A stretch of 64,000 nucleotides of DNA, from assembly GCA_037039925.1 (NCBI GenBank), contig JAXRKP010000477.1, forward strand, positions 187,501-251,500. Reading direction: 5' to 3'. Numbering within the stretch: position 1 is the first letter of the stretch; the number at the start of each line of letters is the position of its first letter. Positions 13,545-53,759 of the stretch are shown here, one piece after another. A model generated the notes under the pieces. That model was not told the origin of the DNA. It worked only from the letters and a program-made list of their open reading frames with translations, and did no database searches. Source of the DNA: Doris montereyensis. Its lineage: Eukaryota; Mollusca; Gastropoda; Nudibranchia; Dorididae. Made by a program: the position numbers and the translations under genes.

Positions 13545-13765
13545 AAAACGTCATTTTTGTACATTCACGATGTATAGTATTTTCAAAAATTCTTTAAAAA
13601 AAGCTATCCAAAATATCCAAAAAACACGACGTCGCTCTTTAGATATTGAATGGAAAAGACGATCTGCACAGGTTTTGAGTGATTTTATTCATAACTAAGG
13701 GAGGAGATAAGATTTTGAAAATTGAGTCAAAATCCAAGACGGCGGCCGTTTCTATGACAACCAAG
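13545..13765 (+). repeat. Unclassified ~0.9-kb repeat, copy 1, right part
   Basis: Matches 38118-38336 (TTTTTGTACATTCACGAT, CTCTTTAGATATTGAATGG, GGCGGCCGTTTCTATG). It ends at the same point as copy 2. Confidence 0.8.
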
Positions 13766-14704
13766 GACATTGTAAACTTTTCAATGATATAGGATGACTG
13801 TATTTTGACAGCTACTTCCGTACATACTAAAAGCAAAAACCTAAACTTAAAAGCAAAAAAATCACTTCAAGTGCTCCCCCACCCCACCCAAACATGGTAT
13901 ATATATAATATATTGTAAGAAATATGACATTTAAATTTTGACAAAAAGTAGTTGAGGGGAAATTTCAAATGATCGAACACTTTAGAAATTGATTACGAAG
14001 GTAAATCTATTCATGCAACTTTGTTTACATCATACACACATCACAGTATCATCTGTTATTTAAATCGATTGGCTTTACCAACCGGAATCAGCAATTGGAA
14101 AAACAAAAGAAAGCAGTGCAGATTGTCTACGGCACTCAGTTGACATTGTGTTTGTTTTAGGGATTACGTCTTCAATTAAGTTGGGTCAAGTAATTTTGTC
14201 TGAATATCCCACGTCAAATGTTTTTGAGCTCTAGATGATACTACTGTTGTGAACTTAAGTGCATCACCGCTTTCTTGGCACAAGGAAATCAACCGTAACA
14301 TGCTGTGAGGGATGGCTGATTTCATCATGCTGGGTTGATAAGTCTGAGAGCTTTACTGGACGTAACATTTTTTATTGTATGAGGAGCAGGTGCATCTGTG
14401 CAGCTCTGAACAGATAGTGATTTGCTATCATGTTCAAACAGGAATTCCGTTCTCAAATAGTCTAAATCTTTTTCTTTTCCTTCTCTTTTCATAGACATTA
14501 ATGCAATTACATTGTACAATAGGTGCGATGTATGCCTATGTTTCGCGATTAGGAGCATTTTCAGGTTTGGCAAAATTGAAAATTTAAAGTTCTGGTTTCA
14601 TTGACCTTGGGTGCTGGCACCCATCGTTGAGATTGTCTGATTGATTGATAAAAATGGTTAAAAAAATATTTGACTGTTTAAGACATCATTCGTGCTCTTT
14701 TCAG
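13766..14704. other. HELZ upstream region
   Basis: Sequence before the first recognised HELZ exon. No TATA or Inr can be assigned with confidence. A possible acceptor (TCTTTTCAG) at 14704 suggests that an untranslated first exon may lie further upstream. Confidence 0.3.
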
Positions 14705-14753
14705 GTAGTGATTTAAACTGGCCATTTCAATGAATTAAGCCATGTGAAATGTA

Positions 14754-42500
<27,747 letters not shown>

Positions 42501-43345
42501 TTTTCACTTTTTTTCATGACTTTATCGTATTTTCACTCAATGCAAAGTCTTTGTATACAATCCCCCCCCCCCTTGTCAATGAATTAATACTTCATGAGTT
42601 TGTTCAAACTTAACTATCAGTTAAAAAGCCAGGAAAAGGCATATGGAATTGAAATATGTTAAAAGTAAAATAATGTTTGCGATCAGTATAATTTTTTATG
42701 CTTTTTTTTAATCTGCTCTTTTGAGAACATAAACCTGTCAAAAATTGGCTCAGATTTCGAATTTTGAGGTTTGGAAGATGTAGCAGTTACATAGATCTAT
42801 GCCTTTAGGTGAATTGTACAATACAGCTTTTTTATGTTGCAAAAGTTTTAAAAACAATGCTTTCCACTGTCATCAAATTTAAATTATCAATTTAGTTTCT
42901 CCCCCCCCCCCCCTTCAAAGAAGTGGAAATTTATCATTATGAAGTAATGATTGAGTCATCAAAGAATCATTTTAATTGGTTTTGTTACTTTTGTAAACCA
43001 TGACTTGGATTGTGTCTTTAAATTAATTTCACAGTTTTCCTAACAGAAACATATCTCATCATCTAAATCTGATGATAAAGACCAAAATGGAACCGGAGCA
43101 GATTGAAATCTTTTTTTATTATTAAATAATCATATCCCTCCTCCCCCCCCCCCCTGTCATCAGACATAAAGTGTTTGTCTTTCTCTTACTAATCAATGAT
43201 ATTTTAAAAATCAGTGTATATATAATATATATTTTATTTCCTTTAATCTTAATGATTTTGTTATTTTATAAATTTCCATTCTTTCAGTTTATAAGGGTCT
43301 TTGGTGTAAAGCCACTTTAAGGTATGAATAAAAATGTCTTTACTT
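42501..43345 (+). other. HELZ 3' UTR (probable)
   Basis: AT-rich sequence after the stop, with three poly-C tracts (about 42562, 42901, 43142). Ends near a candidate AATAAA at 43327-43332. Other AATAAA-like sites (near 44960) could extend the UTR. Confidence 0.5.
43327..43332 (+). promoter_or_regulatory. Candidate HELZ polyadenylation signal
   Basis: AATAAA about 830 bp after the stop codon, in GGTATGAATAAAAATG. Confidence 0.4.
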
Positions 43346-45660
43346 AGGTTGTTGTGTTGAAGCTTTTCAGATTTAATATCATATTATTATTTACTTTTAC
43401 TAGTCACCCACCATGTCTAAACAGTCTGATAAGCACTACAGTAGTGTGTCATTGACAGTACTTGTTTCTTTTTATCAAGTTTTTAAGAGCATTTAAGTCA
43501 CTGGCTTTCTTTTATGTAAGGAAATATAAAATTCCTAAAATCACTGGCTTTGGTTGCTAAAAGTATGCATCTTCTCTTCTTTGCTCTGTGTCACCGTTTC
43601 AGCTTGACGCTTCGTTGCATTATGGTGTTATCATTGTCATGCAATGTTCTTTTCACACTACCAATGGCAGCTTTTTGTCCTAGAACATTATGGAAATGTC
43701 TTCACTTCATGCGGATAATTGCTGGAAAAAAAAAGTACCGGTACTGAGAACACAGCCTCCCCTTCTTCTTGCTGCTCCAGAAACAAAGCAAAAATGTACT
43801 AGTGGTGTGGCGCACCTGCCTCGAAGTGTTGTTGTACTCAAGCTTGCAGGACGGTGTAGGTGGTGCATGGTGTTCAAGTAATGAGAGTGTGAAATTTAGG
43901 ATTTCAATTATGGGTAAATTATTATTCACTTGAAGATTGACACTATTTTTTCTGTTGTCATTTGTTTCTTTGTCCTCTGATGGCTTGTCACAAATTGGCA
44001 TTCTTCTATTGTCTAGATTTTTAATTCTAAAATCCTTTATCTTATTCTTAAGGAAAAGCAAGAAAATACTGTGTTTGTCACCGTACTTTTAAATTATTTT
44101 TTTTTCATATTCGGATTTACATCTTGAACTTTTAACCTTAGTTACTATTGTTCTTAATTCTGACACTTTTGTATTTTTATTTTTGAAAGGCAGAATATTT
44201 GTATAAGTACAACAATGTTAATTTTTATTGTTATCAATGCATGGATCTTCTATGCTCATCCGATACATTGACATGATCATTTTACCAATATGATTATTGT
44301 TACTCATGTTTCATACTGTTACCATGAATTAACTGCTCATATATTGTATTAAACAATGATTGTAACAAGTAATATTTCTTTGATTTATTGCCATTGTCTC
44401 TTATACTATACACATATATCTGTATCTGTCGATGTATATGTATACATATATATATGATATAATATATATACATATATGTATGATAGAACATTATATAATT
44501 ACATGATATATCTCCATAACCCGGACAGTGTAATTTTAGTTTATCTTGCACACATGGCCAAGAATTGATTGTGATGTCATTGTGCACAACTCATTTGAGG
44601 ATTCGGTACATTGTAGTGCAAAATGTTGATGGTGAATAGGTATGGGTTCACTCTAAAGATAGTATGGAATGTTTCTTTTTAAGATTGATTCACTATGAAC
44701 AGTGCCTTAGGTGTGGCAGCCATTTTCCCCCTGCTCCTTGCAGACATGTTATATCATTCTTAGGGAAGAAAGAAGAGACCTCTGTGTATTGAATTTAATT
44801 CAGTTTTTCGTTTTCATGTCAGGTCATCCAGAAGAAACAAAATCTCATCCTACATCATGTAGTTCTCTTGTAGTAATTTCACTACCATTCTGGCCAATTT
44901 ACTTAAGCTATTATTTTTTTTTTGAATGACACAAATTGCAAAACATACTCTGGAAAAAGATAATAAAAGTAAAAATGTTCTTGTAAAAAATTTAAAAAAA
45001 AATAATTCAGAGCTGGCCATTCGTCATTCATGCTATTGAGCTGATTAAAAATATAAAATCCTTACTTTAAGCATTGTTTCTTCTTTAAAGATTTATGATT
45101 ATGAGTATAATTATAAATACATGTATGAGTATGCTCAATTTATTTTCTTTGGGATGAAATCTTTTCTGCCAGTAGTAGGAGGGAAATGTACTGATTGCTG
45201 AACCGAGCACTGAAATGCATGGAGTTACATTTTTTGTTTGTCCCACATTGTGGGAAGTTTTGTGCTTATTATTTCTGACATATATTCTATTTATTTTGTC
45301 ATATTTTAATCTTTAAATATAAAATGTAATCCAGATTTTATTGCTTTTTCCTTCAAGGCTATTGCACATGTATTCTCTGAAGCTTTCAATATCGTCAGTA
45401 GAATAAATATTGTTTTTGTATCCAGCCAAATGGTTTTTTTTTCTTTGAAATATTTTGTCGTGGTCTGTCCGGTAATGTGAGGTGATACATATATATCTTG
45501 TTTCCTCTGTCATCTTATTGTATGGCACCACAGGTTATAAATATGTTTGAAACTAATACAGAGCATATTAGTAATTTATCCAAGTAAATCCTTTTGCTGT
45601 TACACAATGATTAGTTTATGAGCTTAAACAAATAGAAACCTAAAGATAGATCCAAAGTAG
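43346..45660. other. 3' UTR or intergenic, no gene recognised
   Basis: AT-rich. About 44400-44500 contains TATA/ATAT palindromes (ACATATATATATGATATAAT). Small open frames show no family resemblance. Confidence 0.5.
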
Positions 45661-45663
45661 AGT

Positions 45664-45800
45664 GGGTGGTTGGTAGGTACTACTGGTAGGTCCTACTTCT
45701 TTTCATTACTCTTTTACGTCTTTCTTTTATCTTGCTGCTATTTCCTCTTAATTCACCCTGAGATCGCTGCATATTGTGAACATAGTAAATTGCAATAAAA
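45664..45800 (+). repeat. T-rich ~130-bp dispersed repeat, copy 4
   Basis: TACTACTGGTAGGTCCTACT, ATTTCCTCTTAATTCACCCT, GAGATCGCTGCA. Confidence 0.85.
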
Positions 45801-46069
45801 GGCATACAATACATTGTGGACTTGTAAACATATCTACAAACAGTAAACATACTGATGCTGTTTATCTGCTGTCAACCATATCCGGTGGATATAATGGATC
45901 AGGAAATTTGATTGCTTTTATTTCTTACAGTTACAGGGAACAAAATAAAATGTATCATGCACACCAAAGCTTTAAAAGCCTTCATCTCTTTATTAGGAGT
46001 GTTGAATATGGCATCCTAGTCATTGATCTTTCCTTTAATAAATCTTGTCTTGTCAATAATTTGGAATAA

Positions 46070-46200
46070 TCAGTTGGCATGGAGCTACTGGTCCTACTTT
46101 CCTTTCACTCTTTTTACATGTTTTCATCTTGCTTTTCCCTCTTAATTCACCCTGAGATCACAGCACATGGTGAAAAAGTTAAATTTTAGTGAAACAAAAA
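46070..46200 (+). repeat. T-rich ~130-bp dispersed repeat, copy 5
   Basis: GAGCTACTGGTCCTACTTTC, CCTCTTAATTCACCCTGAGA, TCACAGCACATGGTG, then an A-rich tail. Confidence 0.85.
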
Positions 46201-48763
46201 CAAAAATCGGGATAAAAAAAAAAAAGTATTTTTTTGAAAGTTCAACATTTTCTATAGCCTGACAGCAAGGAGAAGTCTGTTTTTCATTGAGGCTTTGGAG
46301 GTAAATGGTACTTTCTTTCAGAAATTATATATTAATGTTACCAAATATATAGTTGCCAATCAGTGCTAAAAATCGAGTCTGTATTTTAGCTTGAAAGGTA
46401 TGTAGGCCTATATGATTATGAGTCACTGATTTTTGTTTAAAGAAACCCCCAAGTCAACAGCAGAGATAGCAAAATTACTGATGCACTTAGCTAGAAAGGC
46501 CAGTAACGGGCAGATTTAAAAAAAATGACCTTAAAGTTTACCTTAGTTTGCGCTGTTAGTGTTTTTCGATTTGAAAAGGTTGGCAGCTGTGCAAATATTG
46601 AAAATGAAATGTATGAGTACTGTCTGTTGTCCAGTGGTGCACTTGGACTTGAGACTATAAGAGCATGGAATCTAGTTTCAGTAGACCTTTAATTGTGTCC
46701 TTGGGGCAGGCAGCATATTCTTCTTTACTCCATCCAGGTGAGCATGGATACAAAAAAATTAATACAAATCAAATGCAAGCTAAGATTATAAAGTTGGGTG
46801 CCTTAACTTAGACCAGTTTCCTGACCAGAGAGTGATTGCTTATCACATATTTCACTTAATGTTACAGAGACAGAATGGGGATATGCCCCGGCTTTATGGG
46901 CGTTTCTGGGCCTGTAACTGTAAGTAGTGTAATTATAAAACATATAACTATAACACATGATATAATTTTTAGCACACCGATGGTGTATTTCTGAACAGTT
47001 AGTGAGTTAGTTTTATTTTGCTGTTTATATTCATCATCTCAGAAACTTCCAGCTTCACATGCCATACTTGAAAATCACAACATTCCCATCAAAATCCCAT
47101 TCCTACTCTGCAATCTCAATTCACATGGTGCACATCACATAATAACCCACATTATGCATTGATGATTCCTATTATATAATATATTAAATAAATAAAAAAA
47201 AGAAAACTTTTTTATAGCTTTAATTATGTTTTAATTACTGAGTATTTTAAATAGTAGATAGATAAATGCAAAGTGGAAACGGGCTTGCTTCACTTGTGTA
47301 AATCAAGTGGCATAAGCAGTCTAAATATAAGCATGAGCACACACAGAAAACCAAGCATTTCAATAATTTCATGCTTTTTGTTAGGGTACTCCAGATAATG
47401 ATATTATACACAGCCATTAGTTAGTTTGAACACACACATGTCAAATAAAATCCATCATAAATATCATCAATGGTACACAGATATACTTTATGAGCCTTGT
47501 TGGTATAAATGGGGTACGGATAGAATTATAAAGGAACATTTATTATATAAATTGGAGCAGGAAAACCATGCACTGTCAAATCTCAAACAGTAGATAAATA
47601 ATAATAATAAAAACTTATGTAACGCTTATTCACAATACTGTACTACGCTCTATACACTTTACATTGTATAAAAGTAAAGACAATGTCATTATGAGGTAAA
47701 AGAAGATATGGAAAGATATGTAAACTAATAGGTATAAAAAATGGAATGTTTTTTTGATAATCAGTTTGGCTTCATTATAATAAAATTAAAATGAAGCCAA
47801 TTTATCTAAAATTTGAAATTACATAGAAATATAGGCATATTGACGGTCAAAGTCGCAATTTTGGATCTTTTGAAAAAATCAAAGAAAATGATGCACTTTT
47901 AATCTCTTTTCACAGACATACACGGTGTGCAAATATAAAAAACTAGACCCAATGGGGATACAACGAAAAGAAGCAGTTATAAAGATCTTATGTGATTTTC
48001 TGAATCCCGCTAGTCAATAGAGAAGGAAATAAACAATTTTACAGACATTATACTTTTCATAAAATGAACGCACTATGTGTCATATACAGGAATACTATTG
48101 TGTATTCAAGCATAAACGTGTACTGATTTTTTTTATATAAAATCATTGTTTTATCCAGGGACACCTCTGAAATCATCTACGAACTATAATAAAGAAGATG
48201 AATCTTGCATACATCTCATGTCAACATTTATTAATGTTCTCCCTGGGAATCTGCTCCATAAGAAAAATAAACACTGGGCTCTGCTTGCACTGGGTTCCTC
48301 AATGAATTTTTAAAGGAAAGATTAATTTAATGTACTGACAAATATGTATGATTATCTTCCCTTTGATCTCGCATTTCATGTCAAGCCAAGATCTAACAAT
48401 AACTTTTCTAAATTATTATGATTGAATAGTTAATTATAAGAATAAACATAAAAATAAATTGTATAACACAGCATGGCTCACTCTATCACTCTATGTGTAA
48501 GAGTAACATGTCCAATCTTGATCACAGCGCCATTTTAAATTGACAAAAAAATGTGTTGCTCTCCAAGAAGTCTGAATGGAGTCATATTACACTCCATGTA
48601 CATGTGTATCTTCTTGTATCGACAATGTTATGTTTCATCCAAATGATTAAAATTGTTTAAAAAGAATATAACTAAAAATAACAAAACAATACAACAAGCT
48701 AAATTTTATGGTCTCATTCTCCTGTTGTAATATCTTCTGAGGTATGTTTTAAACTTTGATGAA
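46201..48763. other. Gene-poor stretch, includes probable fucosyltransferase 3' UTR
   Basis: No exon supported. About 47600-47690 carries a GTAACGCTTATTCAC...TACGCTCTATACACTTTAC motif that looks like a decayed interspersed repeat. A minus-strand AATAAA (48227-48232) is a possible polyA signal for the fucosyltransferase gene. Confidence 0.4.
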
Positions 48764-48851
48764 TCACTCTCCAGATCTTATCATTTCATCGACAACCAGA
48801 GCATGATCTAACCCCATCCAATAAAGCTCTATCCAATTCACTTCACGCCAT
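48764..48851 (-). CDS. FUT11: Fucosyltransferase last exon
   Basis: After acceptor TTTTCTTTCAG the exon reads TWREVNWIELYWMGLDHALV then VDEMIRSGE-stop. This aligns with the FUT11 C-terminus '[24 protein letters not shown]'. It joins the main exon in phase (GAT AC|A TGG) and is too short to show as a long open frame. Alignment plus splice sites make it convincing. Confidence 0.82.
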
Positions 48852-51800
48852 CTGAAAGAAAACAAAAATAAAGTAAAAATATTTACTATTGTATATCTAC
48901 AATTTCACACTTCTACTTGTACTTGTAAAAATTCTGAGGACAAAAAGACAACATTTGCATTTACATGTATTTATTTTCCTGCTCATTATAATATTACTGA
49001 ATAAGTCAAAATTAAAATCAGAAACACAATCTCTTTATGTTATTATGTATAGACATTTGGTGTGGCATCAGTGGCCTAAAGTCTAAGTTGCTGGACTTGA
49101 GGACTTGAGGTTCTAGGGTCGAATTAAAGCAATGCTAGTATAGGTCCGACATTGTGTTCCTTGAGAAAAATACTAAACACACATTAAATGGATACCAACA
49201 ACAGCTTGGGAGTAAAAACCCACGGCAGCTCCTTGATATCCCTATCACATCATTGATCTCTGTATAAATTAGTCAATTAATATCCATATTAGTCAATTGA
49301 CATCTCTATCTATCCATTGTTCTCTCCATCCTCTCCATATTAGTCAATTGATATCCCTATCTATCCATTATCCTCTCCATCAATCCATCACAATTGATCT
49401 CTCTATCAACATATCACCATTGATTTCTCTATAAACCCATTGTGATCGATGTCTCTATCAATACATCACCATTGATCTCTCTATCAACCCATCATGATAG
49501 ATGTCTCTATCAACACATCACCATTGATCTCTCTATCATTATCAACTCATCATGATTGGTGTCTCTATCAACACATCACTATTGATCTTTCTATCAACCC
49601 ATCGTGATCGATGTCTCTATCAACACATCACCATTGATCTCTCTATCATTATCAACTCATCATTATTGGTGTCTCTATCAACACATCACCATTGATCTCT
49701 CTATCAACCCGTTGTGATCGATGTCTCTATCAACACATCACCATTGATCTCTCTATCATTATCAAACCATCATGATCGATGTCTCTATCAACACATCACC
49801 ATTGATCTCTCTATCAACACATCGCCATTGATCTCTCTATACTATCAACTCATCACCATTGATCTTTATGAACCCATCGCCAGATTGATCTCTCTATCAA
49901 CCCATCACCATTGATCTCTCTATATACCCATGATCATTGATCTCTCTATCAACTCATCACCATTGATCTATATGAACCCATCACCAGATTGATCTCTCTA
50001 TCAACCCATCACTATTGATCTCTCTATCAACTCATCACCATTAATCTCTCTATCAACCCATCACAATTGATCTATATGAACCCATCGCCAGATTGATTTT
50101 TCTATCAACCCATTGCCATTGTTCTCTCTATCAACCCATCACCATTGATGTCTCTATAAACCCATCACCATTGATCTCTCTATCAATCCATCGCCATTGA
50201 TGTCTCTGTCAATACATAACCATTGATGTTTCTATCAACCCATCACCATTGATGTCTCTTTAAACCAATCATCATTAATCTCTCTATCAACTCATCATCA
50301 TTAATCTCTCTATCAACCCATGTCCATTGATGTATTTATCAACTGATCACCATTACTCTCTCTCAAAACCCATCACCATTAATCTCTCTATCAATTCATC
50401 GTCATTTGATGTCTCTATCAACCCATCACCATTAATCTCTCTATCAACACATCATCATTGATCTCTCTATCATCCCATCACAATTGATCTCTCTATCAAC
50501 CCATCACCGATAATCTATCCATCAATCCATCACCAATAATCTATCTATTAACCCATCACCATTGATCTCTCTATTAACCCATCACCTTTGATGTCTATAT
50601 CAACCCTATCACCATTGGTCTCTATCAACCCATCACCATTGGTATCTCTATCAACGCATCGTAATTGATGTCTCTATCAAACCATCACCATTGATGTTTC
50701 TATCAACCCTTCACCAATAATTTTTCTATTAACTCAATGAAGAAGCGAGGTTTTGATCCGCTGCAGTCCCTGGATACGCATGATTTCGGCCCATTTTTGA
50801 AAATTCATAACTTTTTTTTCTTTTAACATATTGTGACTCAGTTTGTTGTATCTGAGAAATCAAGAGTTGATCTTTATTCTGAACAAGTTTCATTACAATA
50901 TATTGAAAGAAAATTATCTTACAAGTTTTCAAAAATGGGTAGTTTTTCAGCGTTTCAACTTTTTTGGACACACATCACAAACACAAAAAGTCACATAACA
51001 TCAACAAATTCATAAAAACAAATCCTAAATTCTCACCTGACATTGACAAAGGGACAAAGATGTTATCATAGATTTAGAACATAATTTATTGTGTATAGTC
51101 ATCTTTTGTGTGGTATTTCTCAAAACATGGATATACGCACAATGACTTTTTACAAAGTCCACATTTATAGTTTGTTTTTGGAGCCTTGTTTTTAGCTCAT
51201 GTCTGCTAGCTCCAGAATTAGACATCTTTGCGTTGCAGACAATGCAGGTGCCTCTCTTCTTTCCGCCTTCATCGTCGAAAGGAGCTGGAAAATGGCGACC
51301 AGATAGGCGGGACATTGTCGCAGTTTCGGCGGGCCCTGGATCTCGCCAGAGAAAGGCAGAGTGTCCTCACAAATTCTATCAACACATCATCACTGATCTC
51401 TCTATCAACCCATCACAATTGACCTCTCTATCAACCCATCACCGATAATCTATCTATCAATCCATCACCAATAATCTATCTATTAACCCATCACCATTGA
51501 TCTCTCTATTAACCCATCACCATTGATCTCTCTATCAACCCATCACCATTGGTCTCTCTATGAACCCATCGTCATTGATCGCTCTATCAACTCATCGCCA
51601 TTGATCTCTCTATCAACTCATTACGACTGTTATCAGCATTCTTGAATGTTTACCATTAGAGTTTAGGATGACACTAAACAAATGTATAGCAAGACAAAGC
51701 TGTGTCACACACGGACAATATTTCAAGAGGTGAAAAGGATGCTAAATTTCTCAACCATAAACAACATGAAATATTGAAGCATCAAATCTTTCATAACTCT

Positions 51801-53581
51801 TTTCTGTGCGCAGGCAAGCATGATATATACAATATGCTCTCAAAATGTTTTTTCTTCTTTTCCATACTTTACTTTTACTTGTATACAAAGACCAAAAAGC
51901 TAAACTAAAAATGTACTGCTAACACCAAATAAAAAAAAAGCCTTTTTAGAACTAAATTCTGTACATTCTGGCAATATAACCGTGGGAGTGTTATAAGCAA
52001 AGTTATAGATTCAGAATATCTTTCTTACAAACATGTCTGATGGTAAAGCAATGAATATTGCTTTGTAAGAAAGGATGAGAAGTCTAAATGTTTAAAATGA
52101 TTGACTTTACCAAATAAAAGAAATTGCACTATGAAAAGATAAAAAAATAAAAACTGTGAAAGAGAGTACAAAAAATATATTATACATAACTTTTTTTTTT
52201 TATTGACTTACGTATCTCCAGAGGGCACATCATCTGGATCTACCAATAAAGTGTAGGGCTGACTGCAACCAAAATGTGATCTATTTGCATATTTGGCTTG
52301 AGGGGTTTGTTTTTCAAACTCAAATACTTTGTAATTTCATTGCAAAGATAACATTCATAACTCTGAAACATATGTGGGTAATTTGCTTTGTTTATTCGCC
52401 ATTCTCTGCTTTTCAACATATGCAGCAATAATGTATTTGATATTCCTTCAGTTTTATATCTAAGATATGATTCATATTCCTTGTCATCTTCATCTAATCG
52501 TTTAATAAACTCTGCTAGATCTTTTGGGGAAGTGAAATCATCAACAAAAATTATACTTTTATTGTTTGGCATCCAGTCTCTTGCATTTGGTGCACCTTTG
52601 TAAATAGGGACAGTCCCTAAATGAAGTGTTCTCATTAGTTTTTCCGTCATGTAATCTTCTAAATATGCATTTTCAAAGGCTAGATGAAATTTATAAGGTG
52701 CAATGAAATCGTAAAAATCTTGATTGTACAAGTTTTCTGCTGGATCCAAAAAATCAAAAGGGAAATCTTTGTTCCTCAAACATTTGCCATAAGAATCAAT
52801 GGATATATATTTCATGAGCTCTTTGACATAACGATCTCTGTCAGAAGGAACCGCACAATGAGATTGAATATACAAAACAGGAGCATACCCTCTCTCTTTT
52901 CTATGTTTGTTTTTTAATTCCAGAGAAACTGAAGGTCTTGATGTAAAGTATTCATTATCCAAAATCCATTGCATGGTCAACGGAAAGTCACTTTCTTGCC
53001 TGCAAGTAGCAGTATAATTGAAAAGACGTAAAAAGGTTTGATGACACAGGATGTAATTGTTTAGAGGGGACTCCTCATGATACAATGCCCATAAGTGCCA
53101 TGGCTGTCTTGGTAAAGGTAGATCAGCTGCTGAAATATCTGTTCCATAAAAAAGGATCAGATTTGTTCTTCTGTCATTGATATATTTTCTATTTGCAGTT
53201 GTAAGACATTGCCCAAATTGACATTTTATTTTAGACAAAGTTCAGAGATTTTCATAAGAAGCAACTGCATTGGTCCACCACAATAAAATTGGTAAATCAT
53301 CATGAACATGTTTATCTCGTAGAGCTTTAACATCACCAGTCATATGAGAATGCAGGGAAATTTCTTGTTTGTCATCAGATGCTGTGTACTCATGAGTATG
53401 ACAAATTGGTTGGAAACATAGCTGAACGAATAAGATCAAAGCTACTGAAACTGCTTGAAGCAGATGAATGCATCGATCTACGTTTAGTAATCAAATCTAG
53501 ACAATCTAGTTTTAATATCATATCGTTGGAAACATAAAATACAAAGGCTAATCTAGATCTAGATTTAGATATCCATCTCAT
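48764..53581 (-). CDS. FUT11: FUT10/FUT11-like alpha-1,3-/protein O-fucosyltransferase (gene span)
   Basis: Minus-strand gene with a large catalytic exon (about 53581-52212), a 3.4-kb intron and a last exon (48851-48764). GT10 family: DLPILLWW, LILFYGTDI, LPLPRQPWHLWALYHEESPL, RGYAPVLYIQSHCAVPSDRD, DSYGKCL, YKFHLAFENAYLEDYMTEKL, LGTVPIYKGAPNARDWMPNN. These are closest to FUT11 among the sequences I know; FUT10 is the other option. An N-terminal hydrophobic segment (LLQAVSVALILFVQ) fits a type II Golgi/ER anchor. Odd points: TGA in frame at 53244-53242, a frame switch before the anchor near 53465, and another near 52310-52350 before the SHFGCSQP...VPSGD segment that joins the last exon. Confidence 0.85.
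49059..49226 (+). mobile_element. SINE family A copy (head half)
   Basis: GTGTGGCATCAGTGGCCTAA (degraded A box), GGTCGAATTAAAGC (B box), GTCCGACATTGTGTTCCTTG, AGCTTGGGAGTAAAAACC. Truncated at the edge of the minisatellite, in the fucosyltransferase intron. Confidence 0.8.
49240..51625 (+). repeat. ~25-bp minisatellite, interrupted
   Basis: Units near ATCTCTCTATCAACCCATCACCATTG repeat head-to-tail in 49240-50735 and 51370-51625, roughly 65-70 units in all by length, with local 75-110-bp higher-order patterns (for example ...GTCTCTATCAACACATCACC). The 50740-51370 interruption holds piggyBac-derived sequence. All lies in the fucosyltransferase intron. Confidence 0.95.
51086..51336 (-). pseudogene. 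piggyBac transposase C-terminal remnant
   Basis: Minus strand reads SRLSGRHFPAPFD, then KKRGTCIVCNAK...SRHELKT and, after a one-base frame switch, APKTNYKCGLCKKSLCVYPC and FEKYHTKDDYTQ-stop. 'GRHFP', C-x2-C, C-x2-C and 'LCV.PCF..YHT' are the cysteine-rich C-terminal domain of piggyBac transposases. Only this 3' end is present, flanked by unexplained sequence (50740-51080) and minisatellite units on both sides. Confidence 0.85.
51630..52211. other. Fucosyltransferase intron, remainder
   Basis: AT-rich with poly-A/T runs. No further feature. Confidence 0.5.
52212..53581 (-). CDS. FUT11: Fucosyltransferase catalytic exon (disrupted)
   Basis: Encodes the membrane anchor and essentially all of the GT10 catalytic domain. 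The donor at its 3' end is GATAC|GTAAGT. Homology runs straight through an in-frame TGA (YENL-stop-TLSKIKCQFGQC). The C-terminal segment after YECYLCNE continues in another frame (QAKYANRSHFGCSQP, LLVDPDDVPSGD), consistent with one base missing, perhaps in GAAAAACAAACCCC. The exact 5' boundary is uncertain because the first ATG candidates (53581, 53521) are out of frame with the anchor. Confidence 0.85.
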
Positions 53582-53759
53582 GACACTGATAGATAGAGTT
53601 CTACTCTAGGTCTAGATATTGCTTTGTGACTTGTCATCTACTTCTTTATGTGAAAAATGGTTATCTCTACAATTCAAGCCTTTGCCTTTGAATAAGGAAG
53701 TATAATACAGTTAGGTATATAATTAGCTCTACTATATTATAGAAGGCCTTAGTTTGATC

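Noticed and set aside
49240..51625. Regular ~25-bp repeats resembling a CRISPR array
   Set aside because: Units abut directly without unique spacers, vary continuously, and lie in a eukaryotic intron. It is a minisatellite.
53242..53244. Selenocysteine codon in the fucosyltransferase
   Set aside because: Family members have no Cys or Sec at this position and no SECIS-like element was recognised.
48764..53581. Fucosyltransferase as a processed retrocopy
   Set aside because: A 3.4-kb intron with good splice sites and a conserved last exon remains, and there is no poly-A tract or flanking duplication.
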